64,000 nucleotides of DNA from SXRF01 sp964624555. GTDB lineage: Bacteria; Pseudomonadota; Alphaproteobacteria; Rickettsiales; SXRF01. The stretch covers positions 1-64,000 of the forward strand of contig CAZUXB010000006.1 in assembly GCA_964624555.1 (NCBI GenBank). The letters run 5' to 3'. Position numbers and translations under genes: made by a program. The notes beneath the pieces were generated by a model that searched no databases, was not told the DNA's origin, and saw only the letters and a list, made by a program, of their open reading frames with translations. This document shows, in pieces, positions 1 through 9,356 of this stretch. The first letter of the stretch is position 1, and each line of letters begins with the position of its first letter.

Positions 1-188
1 ATGTGGTCGATTTCCTGCCCAAAGTGAAGATAGAAGTGGTTGTTACCGACGATATGGTCGACAAGACCATCGAAGCCATCATCGCCGCCGCCCGCACCGG
101 CCGCATCGGCGATGGCAAGATATTCATCATCCCTATCGAAGAAGCCATCCGCATCCGCACCGGTGAAAAAGGCGCTGACGCTATATAA
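1..188 (+). CDS. glnB: Nitrogen regulatory protein P-II (3' part)
   Basis: Only the C-terminal 62 or so residues lie in the window; the gene begins upstream of base 1. The visible part carries the PII signature VVDFLPKVKIEVVV and the C-terminal signature (TGRIGDGKIFIIPIEEAIRI), which forms part of the nucleotide-binding cleft between subunits. PII proteins are trimeric sensors of ATP/ADP and 2-oxoglutarate that control glutamine synthetase and nitrogen transcription. The uridylylated T-loop tyrosine lies in the missing part. The gene precedes glnA in the same direction, the classical glnBA arrangement of Alphaproteobacteria, which favours glnB over glnK. Confidence 0.93.
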   Translation, partial: VVDFLPKVKIEVVVTDDMVDKTIEAIIAAARTGRIGDGKIFIIPIEEAIRIRTGEKGADAI

Positions 189-189
189 C

Positions 190-254
190 AGTGGTAAGAA
201 ATAAGTGGTAAGTGGCGAGACTTTTTAACCACTAACCACTAGCCACTCACCACT
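190..254. repeat. Heptad-arm palindrome B1 (glnB-glnA)
   Basis: Inverted repeat starting one base after the glnB stop codon. The left arm contains AGTGGTA/AGTGGCG units and the right arm contains ACCACTA, GCCACTC and ACCACT units in 7-base steps, separated by a T-rich loop near 220-228. It has the same architecture as the elements at 53820-53885 and 54914-54989, which use nearly the same heptamer. Confidence 0.8.
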
Positions 255-264
255 AATTAACTTC

Positions 265-294
265 TTTACAAAGATTTTTGGGCTGATATATATT
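265..294 (+). promoter_or_regulatory. Possible glnA promoter
   Basis: TTTACA (265-270) and TATATT (289-294) are spaced by 18 bases, a plausible sigma-70 pair about 70 bases before glnA. A perfect 13-base palindrome, ATTGCAGTGCAAT (292-304), overlaps the -10 and could be an operator. No sigma-54 site with the required GG-N10-GC spacing is present. This is a motif reading only. Confidence 0.3.
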
Positions 295-365
295 GCAGTG
301 CAATAAAATCCCCCCCTTACTGCGCGTTTAACCAATAATATATCAATAATAAGAAAGGTTTTACA

Positions 366-1784
366 ATGACTTCCAAGGATTCTGCTAAAGATGTATTCAC
401 AATGATAAAAGAAAATGACATCCAGTTTGTCGATTTTCGTTTCACCGACCCAAAAGGTAAATGGCAGCACACCTGCTACGTTGCTGAACAGGTAAACGAA
501 AGCAGCTTTGAAGATGGTATCATGTTCGATGGTTCTTCAATCTCCGGATGGAAATCAATCAACGAATCCGACATGATACTGATGCCGGATGCAAAAACCG
601 CTTTCGTTGACCCCTTCTCTGCCCAACCTACTCTGGTAATATTCTGCGACGTTGTTGAACCTTCTACCATGCAATCCTATGGCCGCGATCCACGCTCTGT
701 AGCAAAACGCGCCGAAGCATATCTGGCTTACACTGGCCTTGGCGACACTGCTTATTTTGGCCCTGAGTTGGAATTCTTCGTATTTGATGATGCTCGTTTC
801 CGCACCGCCGGCAACTATAGCTTCCACCAGCTTGACAGTGAAGAACTGCCAGTAAACAGCGACAAGCTGTATCAGGCTGGTAACATGGGTCACCGCCCAG
901 CTACCAAAGGTGGTTATTTCCCGGTTCAGCCAGTTGACTCACTTGCTGATCTGCGCGGCGAAATGCTTTCAACCCTTAAAGTTGTTGGTGTTGAACCAGT
1001 GCTACATCACCATGAAGTAGCACCTGCTCAGTGCGAACTCGGTGTTATGTTCTCAACTCTGGTTGGAACCGCCGACAACGTTCAGAAGTATAAATACGTC
1101 GTGCATAACGTAGCGCACTCTTATGGCAAATCAGTTACCTTCATGCCAAAACCGATCTCTGGTGATAACGGTTCAGGCATGCACACCCACCAATCTATCT
1201 GGAAAGCTGGCAAGCCTCTATTCGCTGGTAACGGTTATGCTGACCTTTCTGAAATGTGCCTGTACTATATCGGTGGTATCATTAAACATGCTAAAGCAAT
1301 CAACGCATTCACCAACGCTTCTACAAATAGCTACAAACGTTTGATCCCAGGCTTTGAAGCGCCGGTATTGCTTGCTTACTCAGCTCGCAACCGTTCTGCT
1401 TCTATCCGTATTCCATACGTTGCTTCACCAAAAGGCAAACGTATCGAAGTGCGCTTCCCTGATCCAACCGCGAACCCATACCTCGCCTTCTCTGCGATGC
1501 TTATGGCCGGTCTCGATGGTATCGAAAACAAGATCCACCCTGGGGATGCAATGGATAAAAACCTCTATGACCTGCCACCGGAAGAACTGAAAAACGTTCC
1601 AACCGTGTGCGGTTCACTGCGTGAAGCCCTTGAAAACCTTGATAAAGACCGCGCCTTCCTCAAAAAAGGTGACGTGTTTACCGATGATTTCATCGATTCA
1701 TACATCGATCTTAAAATGCAGGATGTTTATAAATGGGAACACACCCCAACCGCTGGTGAACTTGAGATGTATTACAGCGTGTAA
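366..1784 (+). CDS. glnA: Glutamine synthetase type I
   Basis: Condenses glutamate, ammonia and ATP to glutamine; central enzyme of nitrogen assimilation and a dodecamer in this family. The 472 residues are close to the usual 468-470. Visible signatures are FDGSSISGW near the N terminus, GNGSGMHTHQSIW in the active site (seen as NGSGMHTHQS) and the NLYDLPPEE block whose tyrosine is the adenylylation site of GlnE, so covalent regulation is likely. The start at 366 follows an AAAGG Shine-Dalgarno. It lies downstream of glnB with 177 bases between, mostly occupied by palindrome B1 and a promoter-like stretch. A strong terminator follows. Confidence 0.97.
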   Translation: MTSKDSAKDVFTMIKENDIQFVDFRFTDPKGKWQHTCYVAEQVNESSFEDGIMFDGSSISGWKSINESDMILMPDAKTAFVDPFSAQPTLVIFCDVVEPSTMQSYGRDPRSVAKRAEAYLAYTGLGDTAYFGPELEFFVFDDARFRTAGNYSFHQLDSEELPVNSDKLYQAGNMGHRPATKGGYFPVQPVDSLADLRGEMLSTLKVVGVEPVLHHHEVAPAQCELGVMFSTLVGTADNVQKYKYVVHNVAHSYGKSVTFMPKPISGDNGSGMHTHQSIWKAGKPLFAGNGYADLSEMCLYYIGGIIKHAKAINAFTNASTNSYKRLIPGFEAPVLLAYSARNRSASIRIPYVASPKGKRIEVRFPDPTANPYLAFSAMLMAGLDGIENKIHPGDAMDKNLYDLPPEELKNVPTVCGSLREALENLDKDRAFLKKGDVFTDDFIDSYIDLKMQDVYKWEHTPTAGELEMYYSV

Positions 1785-1810
1785 CATTAACATATTTTGT
1801 TATATAAATA

Positions 1811-1842
1811 AAAAAAGAGAGCTGCAAAGCTCTCTTTTTTTT
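1811..1842 (+). terminator. Rho-independent terminator of glnA
   Basis: AAAAAAGAGAGCT and AGCTCTCTTTTTTTTT pair around a short GCAA loop, followed by a run of T. It lies 27 bases after the glnA stop and closes the glnBA unit. Confidence 0.92.
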
Positions 1843-1919
1843 TATTAATTATTTTGACATAATTATTAACACAGGTTACCAATGTTTTACAAATCAACCT
1901 CATATCAAAGAAATAATTT

Positions 1920-2984
1920 ATGCGCTCTTTTTTAATATTCGCAAATATATTAATGGCTTCTACTGTAGCATTTGCTGATTCTCAAAACTATAATTCTGAC
2001 TATAATTTCAACGACAGGAAAATTCCCAGCCAGCAATATGGCAATGGTACAACCGAACAATCTGGTGGCAAAGCAGTAACCACTTCATCTTATCACTATC
2101 TAAGCAACCCCAATTATGACCTTAACGCTTCCCTTGAAGGCGGCTACCGCACCAGCGAATTAAAATGGAGCATTGCAGGCAATGGTGTGAATATTTTATC
2201 TGAGTTGCAATGGAAGAAGGTGCATGGTTACGAGATCCAACCAAGCGTAGAATACATACAGAAATCCGGTAAATTACATGGGTTGAATTTGCAGGCTTCG
2301 GTAAATAAAAGTTTTACCAGTTCCGGCGATAATCAGGATTCCGATTATGATGGTAACAACCGTACGCAGGAATTTTCCCGCTCCAACAATAAATCAGACA
2401 GCGGGGGCTCTGACAGCTTTTCTGCATCTATAGGTTATTCTTTCGACTTCAAAGGTAGCCGCCAGGAAAACCTGACCCGCTTCACTGCCCTGTTCGGCTA
2501 CGCGCTGCAACGCCAGCGTTTCAGCATGGGCCAAGGTTACCAGACTATCGCCACCGGCGGCCTGACTCCACCATTAGGTCCAATAGGAGATCTAGACAGC
2601 AGCTATGATGCAGAATTCAGCGCGCCTTATATCGGCCTGGAATTAAATAGCCGCTTCATGGAAAAACATAATATTAAATTAACTGGCCGTTTTCTGCGCG
2701 GCTATTACACTGGCACCGGGCACTGGAACCAGCGCCCTGATTTTGCCCATCCTGACAGTTTTGTACAGGAAGCGAACGGTTATGGCCTTGCTGCCGGAAT
2801 TAAATATGGCTGGGAATTCTATCCACGTACCCAGCTTACCCTTGGCTATAATTATAATTATTTCAAAACTGGTTCCGGCACTGATACTAATTATATGGCC
2901 GATGGATCAGTACTTATCGGCTACTTCAACAAAGCCGAATATTCCTCCATGGATTTTATGACCGGGTTAAATTATAAATTCTAA
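1920..2984 (+). CDS. Putative outer membrane beta-barrel protein
   Basis: 354 residues of unknown family. The N terminus is a signal peptide (MRSFLIFANILMASTVAFA, probable cut after AFA). The rest is rich in Gly, Ser, Tyr and Asn with alternating polar and aromatic residues, and the chain ends in phenylalanine (LNYKF), the C-terminal signal for Bam-dependent barrel insertion. A flexible Ser/Asp/Asn-rich stretch lies around residues 125-155. It is preceded by a good -35 TTGACA at 1854-1859 but no convincing -10. It runs convergently into queC with no spacer. Porin-like function is an inference from composition. Confidence 0.75.
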   Translation: MRSFLIFANILMASTVAFADSQNYNSDYNFNDRKIPSQQYGNGTTEQSGGKAVTTSSYHYLSNPNYDLNASLEGGYRTSELKWSIAGNGVNILSELQWKKVHGYEIQPSVEYIQKSGKLHGLNLQASVNKSFTSSGDNQDSDYDGNNRTQEFSRSNNKSDSGGSDSFSASIGYSFDFKGSRQENLTRFTALFGYALQRQRFSMGQGYQTIATGGLTPPLGPIGDLDSSYDAEFSAPYIGLELNSRFMEKHNIKLTGRFLRGYYTGTGHWNQRPDFAHPDSFVQEANGYGLAAGIKYGWEFYPRTQLTLGYNYNYFKTGSGTDTNYMADGSVLIGYFNKAEYSSMDFMTGLNYKF

Positions 2985-3674
2985 TCAACTATAAGCAGCG
3001 ATATCTTCAATCCCATTCTCGCGAAAACCTTTGAGGCGCAGCTGGCAAGCATCGCAATGGCCGCAAGCTTTGCCTTGTGGGTCGGGGTCGTAGCAGCTGA
3101 TGGTCAGCGCGTAGTCGACGCCAAGAGCAAGGCCTTTTTTGATGATCTCGGCTTTGCTTAGGTCAATAAGCGGCGTGTGAATTTTTATGCGCTGCTTGTT
3201 TTCCACGCCATAAGCAGTGGCGAGGTTGGCGGTATCTTCGAATGACTTTATGAATTCCGGGCGACAATCGGGGTAGCCGCTATAGTCGAGCGCATTCACG
3301 CCGATGAATATATCATAGGCTTTGAGCACCTCCGCCCAAGCCAGCGCGAAGGATAGAAACACGGTGTTGCGGGCGGGAACATAAGTTACGGGTATGCCCT
3401 CGGAGATGGATTTGGCATCGCGGTCTTTTGGGACGGTCAGTCCGGATTCTGTCAGCGCCGAACCACCGAAGCCGCCGAGGTCGATAGTGATGATGCGGTG
3501 TTCGGCAACGCCCATCTTGGCAGATATCTTGCGCGCGGCAGTCAGCTCGACATTATGCTTCTGGCCATAGGCGAAGGAGAGAGCATAAACCTCATAGCCT
3601 TCAGATTTGGCGATGGCGAGGGTGGTTGTGGAGTCCAACCCGCCGCTTAATAATAAAACACATCTCTTAGTCAT
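2985..3674 (-). CDS. queC: 7-cyano-7-deazaguanine synthase
   Basis: Converts 7-carboxy-7-deazaguanine to preQ0 using ATP and ammonia, in queuosine biosynthesis. The N terminus holds the PP-loop motif SGGLDSTTTL and the C terminus a zinc site of four cysteines (SCYDPDPQGKACGHCDACQLR region). Length 229 is normal. It lies 9 bases downstream of queE on the same strand, a two-gene unit. The other preQ0 genes (queD, folE) are not in the window. Confidence 0.95.
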   Translation of the reverse strand: MTKRCVLLLSGGLDSTTTLAIAKSEGYEVYALSFAYGQKHNVELTAARKISAKMGVAEHRIITIDLGGFGGSALTESGLTVPKDRDAKSISEGIPVTYVPARNTVFLSFALAWAEVLKAYDIFIGVNALDYSGYPDCRPEFIKSFEDTANLATAYGVENKQRIKIHTPLIDLSKAEIIKKGLALGVDYALTISCYDPDPQGKACGHCDACQLRLKGFRENGIEDIAAYS

Positions 3675-3683
3675 ACGACTGAC

Positions 3684-4361
3684 TTACTCTATTTCTAATA
3701 TCTTATGCGTCTGTAGCGACAACCTATAACCATGCTCCAGACATAGTTCAAGCGCGTATTTCCGGTTAGCGGTGTTTTTGCCGTAATCATATTCATCCAT
3801 AGGTTGCACAAAAACAGGTATGTTGTATTTGCTTTGTCCGACCTCAGCGACCGTGCTGTAATTATCATTACTCGCCGAAATGATGAATTTAAGGGCAGAG
3901 AGACGTTGCGCCAAATCGTCACGAACTGGCATATAACCCGCACCGGTATTTTTCGGGGAACAGACAATATCCACTTCCTTGGGCAATTCTCGGTATAATG
4001 TTCCATTGGTCTCTATCTGCACCGAAAAACCATCGGCCAACAATGCCTCGCAGAAAGGCGCGATGTTCTGGCGCAGCGGTTCGCCGCCAGTGATGACCAC
4101 CAGCTTGCGGCTGCGTTTGCCATCGGCATTGCGCGACAATTTGTCTATTCTGGCCATGATATCGCTGGTAGGAACCGGGGTAAAATCCTCAAAATCCGTA
4201 TCGCAAAAATTACAGGAAAGATTGCAGCCACCAAGGCGCACGAATACCGAAGGCACGCCAACATAAAGCCCTTCGCCCTGCAAGGTGACGAAAATATTAT
4301 TGAGTTCTAAATGCTTACCGTCACCAGAAACCGGAGGCCGTATCGGATTTTTTCCACGCAT
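3684..4361 (-). CDS. queE: 7-carboxy-7-deazaguanine synthase (radical SAM)
   Basis: Radical SAM enzyme that converts 6-carboxytetrahydropterin to 7-carboxy-7-deazaguanine, the step before QueC. Residues 46, 50 and 53 form the C-x3-C-x2-C iron-sulfur motif (GGCNLSCNFCDTDF), and GGEP follows as the SAM-binding motif. 225 residues is typical of the short QueE type. It is the first gene of the queE-queC unit and is divergent from metZ, with a shared 71-base promoter region. Confidence 0.95.
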   Translation of the reverse strand: MRGKNPIRPPVSGDGKHLELNNIFVTLQGEGLYVGVPSVFVRLGGCNLSCNFCDTDFEDFTPVPTSDIMARIDKLSRNADGKRSRKLVVITGGEPLRQNIAPFCEALLADGFSVQIETNGTLYRELPKEVDIVCSPKNTGAGYMPVRDDLAQRLSALKFIISASNDNYSTVAEVGQSKYNIPVFVQPMDEYDYGKNTANRKYALELCLEHGYRLSLQTHKILEIE

Positions 4362-4432
4362 CGCACTTGCACCATTGCTTTCACTAGATTATTCTACTCC
4401 CCTCATTAAACTAAAATTTAGCGAATTGACAG

Positions 4433-5629
4433 ATGAAAAAACGACAAAATCCTAAAGGTTGGAATACAGAAACCAAATTGGTAAGAGGCGGAAGGTTGCA
4501 AAGCGATGCTGGCGAAACATCGGAAGCGCTGTTCCTCAACTCGGCCTATAGCTATAGCACGGCCGAAGAAGGTGAAAAACGTTTCACTGGCGAAATAGAT
4601 GGCTTTAAATATGGCCGCTATTCGCACCCCAACCTTGAAATGTTGCAGGAACGGCTCGCGCTTATGGAAGGTGCCGAGGCCTGCATCGTTACCGCCTCAG
4701 GTATGGCGGCGATGTTCGCGGCGCTGATGTGCCAGCTTAAAAGCGGCGACCATGTGGTGGCGGGCAATGTGCTGTTCTCCTCCTGCCAGTATATTATAAC
4801 CGATATATTGCCGCGCTTCGGCATAAGCCATACGCTAGTGCCAGCTGGTGACATAGCGGCGTGGAAAAAGGCCATCACCAAAAAAACCAAATGCGTATTC
4901 ATAGAAACGCCGACCAACCCGACTTTGGAACTGGTGGATATTGCCGAAATTGCCAAAATCTGTAAGGCCGCTGGTGCACAGCTTATTGTTGATAATGTGT
5001 TTGCTACTCCTCTGGTGCAACACCCGCTGGAGCTTGGCGCTGACGTGGTCATGTACTCCACCACCAAACATATTGACGGTCAGGGCCGCACGCTTGGTGG
5101 CGCTATACTTGGCAAAAAGAAATTTATTGAGGAAACATTGCTACCCTTCGTGCGCCATACCGGCCCGCATATGAGCCATTTCAACGCCTGGGTGCTGCTC
5201 AAGTCGCTGGAGACGCTGCATTTGCGCGTGGAACGCCACTGTGAAAACGCTCAAGAGATAGCAAAAGCACTGGAAGGCCACCCGGCTATAAGCAAACTTA
5301 TTTACCCGGGGCTTAAAAGCCATCCGCAATATAAAATTGCGAAGAAGCAAATGGCTAATGGCGGGCCGCTGATTGCGTTTGAAGTAAAAGGCGGCAAAAA
5401 AGCGGCCTTCAAATTCATGAATGCGCTGAAGGTGATTGACATCTCCAACAATCTTGGCAACGCCAAGAGTCTGATAACCCATCCGGCATCGACCACCCAC
5501 GCCAGCATTGCCGCGGCCACCCGCGCTAAGATCGGCATCAGCGATTCACTGCTGCGACTATCGGTGGGGATTGAGAATGTTGAGGATCTGAAAAAAGATA
5601 TTCTTACCGCGCTCGCGGCAATTAAATAA
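4433..5629 (+). CDS. metZ: O-succinylhomoserine sulfhydrylase
   Basis: PLP enzyme of the Cys/Met metabolism family that makes homocysteine from O-succinylhomoserine (or O-acetylhomoserine) and sulfide. The PLP lysine is K212 in STTKHIDGQGR, and ASGMAA at about residue 88 is the usual phosphate-binding block. The N-terminal TKLVRGG and the SHFNAWVLLKSLETL segment resemble the MetZ branch rather than MetB or MetC. 398 residues is normal. It lies 18 bases upstream of leuA in the same direction. Confidence 0.9.
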   Translation: MKKRQNPKGWNTETKLVRGGRLQSDAGETSEALFLNSAYSYSTAEEGEKRFTGEIDGFKYGRYSHPNLEMLQERLALMEGAEACIVTASGMAAMFAALMCQLKSGDHVVAGNVLFSSCQYIITDILPRFGISHTLVPAGDIAAWKKAITKKTKCVFIETPTNPTLELVDIAEIAKICKAAGAQLIVDNVFATPLVQHPLELGADVVMYSTTKHIDGQGRTLGGAILGKKKFIEETLLPFVRHTGPHMSHFNAWVLLKSLETLHLRVERHCENAQEIAKALEGHPAISKLIYPGLKSHPQYKIAKKQMANGGPLIAFEVKGGKKAAFKFMNALKVIDISNNLGNAKSLITHPASTTHASIAAATRAKIGISDSLLRLSVGIENVEDLKKDILTALAAIK

Positions 5630-5647
5630 AATAAAAAGGCAAATATT

Positions 5648-7186
5648 ATGAGCAAAGATAAAATTATAATTTTCGATACCACCTTGCGTGATGGTGAACA
5701 GTCGCCCGGCATGTCGATGAATCTTGAAGAAAAGATCATGGTCGCCGAAGTGCTCGACGCGATGGGTGTGGATGTTATCGAGGCCGGGTTTGCGATGGCC
5801 AGCAACGGCGATTTTGAATCGGTGCGCGAGATTGCATCGCGTATAAAAAATTCGGTGGTGTGTTCACTGGCGCGGGCAAAAAGCGCGGATATTGAACGTG
5901 CGGCGGAAGCTATTAAGCCTGCTAAACGTGGGCGTATCCACACCTTTATGTCAACCTCGGAAATCCACCTGACCCATCAATACCGCATCGGGCAGGATGC
6001 GTGCCTCGACATGATCAAAGACAGCGTGACGCTTGCGCGCAAATATACCGACAACGTGGAATGGTCGGCGATGGACGCTACGCGCACCGAAACGAATTTC
6101 CTCATCAAAGCCGTGGAAACCGCAATCAAAGCCGGTGCCACCACTATCAACATTCCCGACACGGTGGGTTATGCCACGCCCGATGATTACGGCCTGCTCA
6201 TCCGCACGCTCATCGAAAAAGCGGGGGGCGCGGACAAGGTTATTTTCTCGACCCACTGCCAGAACGATTTAGGTCTTGCCACTGCCAACTCGCTGGCTGC
6301 CATTCGCAATGGCGCGCGCCAGATAGAATGTACCATCAACGGCATCGGCGAACGCGCCGGTAACACCGCGCTCGAAGAAGTGGTAATGGCGATAAAAACC
6401 CGCGCTGATATGTTCCCGTACAAAACCGGCATCGACACTACCCACATCATCCGCGCGTCACGCCTGATACAGAATATCACCGGCGCACTGGTGCAGGTGA
6501 ACAAAGCTATCGTTGGCGCCAACGCGTTCGCGCATGAATCCGGCATCCATCAGGATGGAGTGCTCAAGCACGCCGGAACTTATGAAATTATGACGCCGGA
6601 ATCGGTTGGCCTTGCCAAATCCAATCTGGTGATGGGCAAACATTCCGGCCGCCATGCGTTTAAAGATAAGATTGCGCAGCTCGGTTTTGTACTCGGCGAT
6701 AATGCGCTGGAAGATGCCTTCACCCGCTTCAAGGAACTCGCTGATAAGAAAAAAGATATTTATGATGAAGATCTTATTGCGCTGCTTGATAGCGAATCAC
6801 GGCGTGATGACCAGATCCACCTTGAATCACTTCATATCACTTGCGGAACGGTTGGGCCACAGACCGCAATGCTGTGCCTGCGCGTAAAAGATGATATCCG
6901 CCGCATAACCATAGAAGGCAATGGCCCGGTGGATGCGGCTTTCAACGGCATCCGCGCGCTGGTGCCGCATGAAGCGACACTCAAGCTGTACCAGGTAAAT
7001 GCTATCACCGAAGGCACCGATGCACAGGCGGAAGTAACCGTGCGCCTCGAAACGCCGGACGGAAAAATAGTAAATGGTAACAGTTCGAATATCGACACGG
7101 TGGTTGCTTCTGCGCTTGCTTATATCAGCGCTTTGTGCAAATTACAGAGCCTTGAGGAGCGTCAGGGATTGATACCAGCTAAGTAA
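5648..7186 (+). CDS. leuA: 2-isopropylmalate synthase
   Basis: First committed step of leucine synthesis: acetyl-CoA plus 2-oxoisovalerate. Residues 9-20 (DTTLRDGEQSPG) are the DRE-TIM metallolyase signature, and the HESGIHQDG block is the second family signature. The C-terminal regulatory domain (from about residue 390) includes the allosteric leucine-binding fold. Length 512 fits the long bacterial form. A short AAGG Shine-Dalgarno precedes ATG. Likely co-transcribed with metZ. Confidence 0.96.
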   Translation: MSKDKIIIFDTTLRDGEQSPGMSMNLEEKIMVAEVLDAMGVDVIEAGFAMASNGDFESVREIASRIKNSVVCSLARAKSADIERAAEAIKPAKRGRIHTFMSTSEIHLTHQYRIGQDACLDMIKDSVTLARKYTDNVEWSAMDATRTETNFLIKAVETAIKAGATTINIPDTVGYATPDDYGLLIRTLIEKAGGADKVIFSTHCQNDLGLATANSLAAIRNGARQIECTINGIGERAGNTALEEVVMAIKTRADMFPYKTGIDTTHIIRASRLIQNITGALVQVNKAIVGANAFAHESGIHQDGVLKHAGTYEIMTPESVGLAKSNLVMGKHSGRHAFKDKIAQLGFVLGDNALEDAFTRFKELADKKKDIYDEDLIALLDSESRRDDQIHLESLHITCGTVGPQTAMLCLRVKDDIRRITIEGNGPVDAAFNGIRALVPHEATLKLYQVNAITEGTDAQAEVTVRLETPDGKIVNGNSSNIDTVVASALAYISALCKLQSLEERQGLIPAK

Positions 7187-7251
7187 ATATTTGCTATTGT
7201 AGCGCATGGGAGATATTATTACCTAATATTAACCAACACATAATATTTAAA

Positions 7252-8298
7252 ATGGCTTCGTTTATTGATAGAATAAAAAAGCGCAGAAATGAGTTTAACC
7301 TTGCTTATAGTAGCAAAGATGATGTTATAGATCTATATGTTCCGTATTTTTATAACCGCATTGCATCTCAGCTAAATAGATCAGGCATTAAACTTTCTCC
7401 TGATGCTGTTGACGAATTAGTTTCTAGGGGAGCACTAAGTTACATAATTAATTTTAATTGGATGCATCGTTTAATACACGAAATGCATTCTCCTGAAGAA
7501 AATAATTTCAATCCGCGTGAGAGAAGATATCATGAAGTGCAGTATGCTGAATCATTAGCTTGGCTTACAATTAAACTCGCTGATGATATAATAGACAGCC
7601 CCACAGCCAAAGGTAATGTAACAACAAAAGAAGTTACAGATTATATTAATGCAGTCGTATTTAAGATTCCAGAAAAACAACCAGAGTTAAATGCTAGTGA
7701 GTCAAAGAAAGAAGCATTAAACGCGGTTGCTAGTTGTTTACGAGAACAGCTTAAATCTTTGGATGCTATAGAAAAATTTAAACAGCCTATTGACCAGCTA
7801 AGTAGGGCTTGGGATAAAGAGTCCTCATGCACAAATATGGAAGAGTACCGTCAGGCTAAGTATGGAATCTCTGTGGAATCTGCAAATTTATCCTTATTCT
7901 TTATTCTTGGGGCTGGTGATGAAAAATATGCTGACAGATATTTTCCTGAACAAAAAACCATAAAAGATACAATGCAATCTATGGCTATTTCAGGGGTTTA
8001 TGTCGATAGTTTTATTGATTTTAAAAAGGACAAGCAGGATATAATAAAAGATGTACCAACCTCTCTAAGTGATAGAGTTTGGTTCCTATACGCCGGAATC
8101 AAAGAACTAGCTAAAAATATGCCACAACTGAATAGTAAACAATTCACTCATTTGTCTGCCTTGATGGCAAGGCCCTTTATGGATAATATTACAGAGAAGT
8201 TATCATCGACAATGGAATATAAAGCAAATATAAGATGCGAAGCAATGATTGAAAATGCTAGAAATATACTATCAGGTAATGATAGAAGTTTGATTTAG
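7252..8298 (+). CDS. Hypothetical protein with isoprenoid-synthase-like motifs
   Basis: 348 residues, no family recognised with certainty, and clearly more AT-rich than its neighbours, which suggests transfer. The sequence looks all-alpha. Residues 111-115 are DDIID, and residues 252-263 carry a second acidic cluster (D252, D256, D260, D263 in VDSFIDFKKDKQD). A tyrosine at 204 lies 48 residues before D252. This spacing resembles squalene/phytoene synthases, which have two aspartate-rich motifs binding magnesium diphosphate and a tyrosine between them. The match rests on motifs and spacing only, so the assignment to the class I isoprenoid synthase fold is tentative. It stands alone between leuA and a DUF465 gene. 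Confidence 0.5.
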   Translation: MASFIDRIKKRRNEFNLAYSSKDDVIDLYVPYFYNRIASQLNRSGIKLSPDAVDELVSRGALSYIINFNWMHRLIHEMHSPEENNFNPRERRYHEVQYAESLAWLTIKLADDIIDSPTAKGNVTTKEVTDYINAVVFKIPEKQPELNASESKKEALNAVASCLREQLKSLDAIEKFKQPIDQLSRAWDKESSCTNMEEYRQAKYGISVESANLSLFFILGAGDEKYADRYFPEQKTIKDTMQSMAISGVYVDSFIDFKKDKQDIIKDVPTSLSDRVWFLYAGIKELAKNMPQLNSKQFTHLSALMARPFMDNITEKLSSTMEYKANIRCEAMIENARNILSGNDRSLI

Positions 8299-8333
8299 AT
8301 TATATTAGAATATAGAATGAGAAGGATAAAAAT

Positions 8334-8576
8334 ATGCCATTACAGAACCACAGTCTGGTTAAGGATTTCCCAGAACTACGCGACAAAATCCATACGCTTA
8401 AAGAGAGCGACCATCATTTTGCAAAATTATTTGCGCAGTATGATGAAGTTGAACACAGCGTACACCGTATTGAATCCGGCGCGGAAGCGGCAAGCGACGA
8501 ACGTTTGAATGAACTTAAAAGCAAACGTGCAAACCTGAAGGATGAGTTGTTCAGCCTGCTTAAGAAAGCTGCCTGA
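8334..8576 (+). CDS. YdcH/DUF465 family protein
   Basis: 80-residue, highly charged, helical protein of the DUF465 (YdcH) family common in Proteobacteria; function unknown. The pattern HxLVKDFPELRDKIHxL followed by HFAKLFAQYDEV, then a C-terminal LKxxRAxLKDELFxLL helix, is typical. AAGGA before ATG is a good ribosome site. Its last 17 bases overlap the convergent hydrolase gene. Confidence 0.88.
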   Translation: MPLQNHSLVKDFPELRDKIHTLKESDHHFAKLFAQYDEVEHSVHRIESGAEAASDERLNELKSKRANLKDELFSLLKKAA

Positions 8577-9300
8577 CCGCTTCACACATCATTGCCAGCT
8601 GCTCTGGTTCTGACAGGCGGTGGTTGCCGTTTTTTATCATTGTCAGAGTTGCATCATTTGATGATATTTTTTGCAACAAGGTTGTGGATATTTGCCACGG
8701 CACGTCCTCGTCATGCGTGCCGTGCAGCAACCGCACAGGAACATCCAGCCTGATATATTTATCTAATAACAGGTGATTGCGCGCCTCCTCTATTAATGTA
8801 AGCATTATCGGATATGGCTCTTCTCCGTAACATGATGGTGCATAATAAACACCGTCCTTTTGTAGTTGCCTCTGGCCATCACCGCCCAGCTTTTCCCAGA
8901 TGAGTTTTTCGGTAAAATCCGGCGCGCTGGCAATACCCACAAAACCGGCTAACTTCTCTGGCCGCTCCTGCGCTATAAGCAGTGATATCCACGCGCCCAT
9001 ACTCGAACCAACCAGTATATTCTTATCTGCCCCTAGCTTATCGAACACTGCCAGAGCATCGTTTTTCCATGCGCCTATCGTACCATCCTTAAAATCGCCG
9101 CTGGACTGCCCATGCCCGGTATAGTCAAAACGTATGAACATCTGCCCCTGCTCCATGCAGTTTTTTTCAAGCGTCATTGCTTTTGTTCCGGTCATATCCG
9201 ATTTAAAACCACCACAAAAAATTACACAGGGAAGCTTGCCTGTGCTTAAATTATAAGCGATGCGATTATTATTTGCCAGTTCAAGAAAAGATGGTTGCAT
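8560..9300 (-). CDS. Alpha/beta hydrolase
   Basis: 246-residue alpha/beta hydrolase fold. The nucleophile is S100 in GSSMGAW, the acid is probably the Asp in HGTHDEDVPW and the base the His in KNGNHRL. The sequence FDYTGHGQSSGDF near residue 58 is the oxyanion-side block seen in ABHD10-like esterases and thioesterases, to which the whole protein is closest by eye. Substrate unknown. Cytoplasmic, no signal peptide. It is convergent with the DUF465 gene and divergent from the glycosyltransferase. Confidence 0.85.
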   Translation of the reverse strand: MQPSFLELANNNRIAYNLSTGKLPCVIFCGGFKSDMTGTKAMTLEKNCMEQGQMFIRFDYTGHGQSSGDFKDGTIGAWKNDALAVFDKLGADKNILVGSSMGAWISLLIAQERPEKLAGFVGIASAPDFTEKLIWEKLGGDGQRQLQKDGVYYAPSCYGEEPYPIMLTLIEEARNHLLLDKYIRLDVPVRLLHGTHDEDVPWQISTTLLQKISSNDATLTMIKNGNHRLSEPEQLAMMCEAVRQLS

Positions 9301-9356
9301 ATATCAATATTTCTATGTTGTATGTCAAAAACATAAAAACTATAACCAATAACAAC

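Noticed and set aside
280..296. Possible sigma-54 promoter before glnA (GGG ... TTGC)
   Set aside because: The spacing between GG and GC is 12 or 13 bases rather than the required 10.
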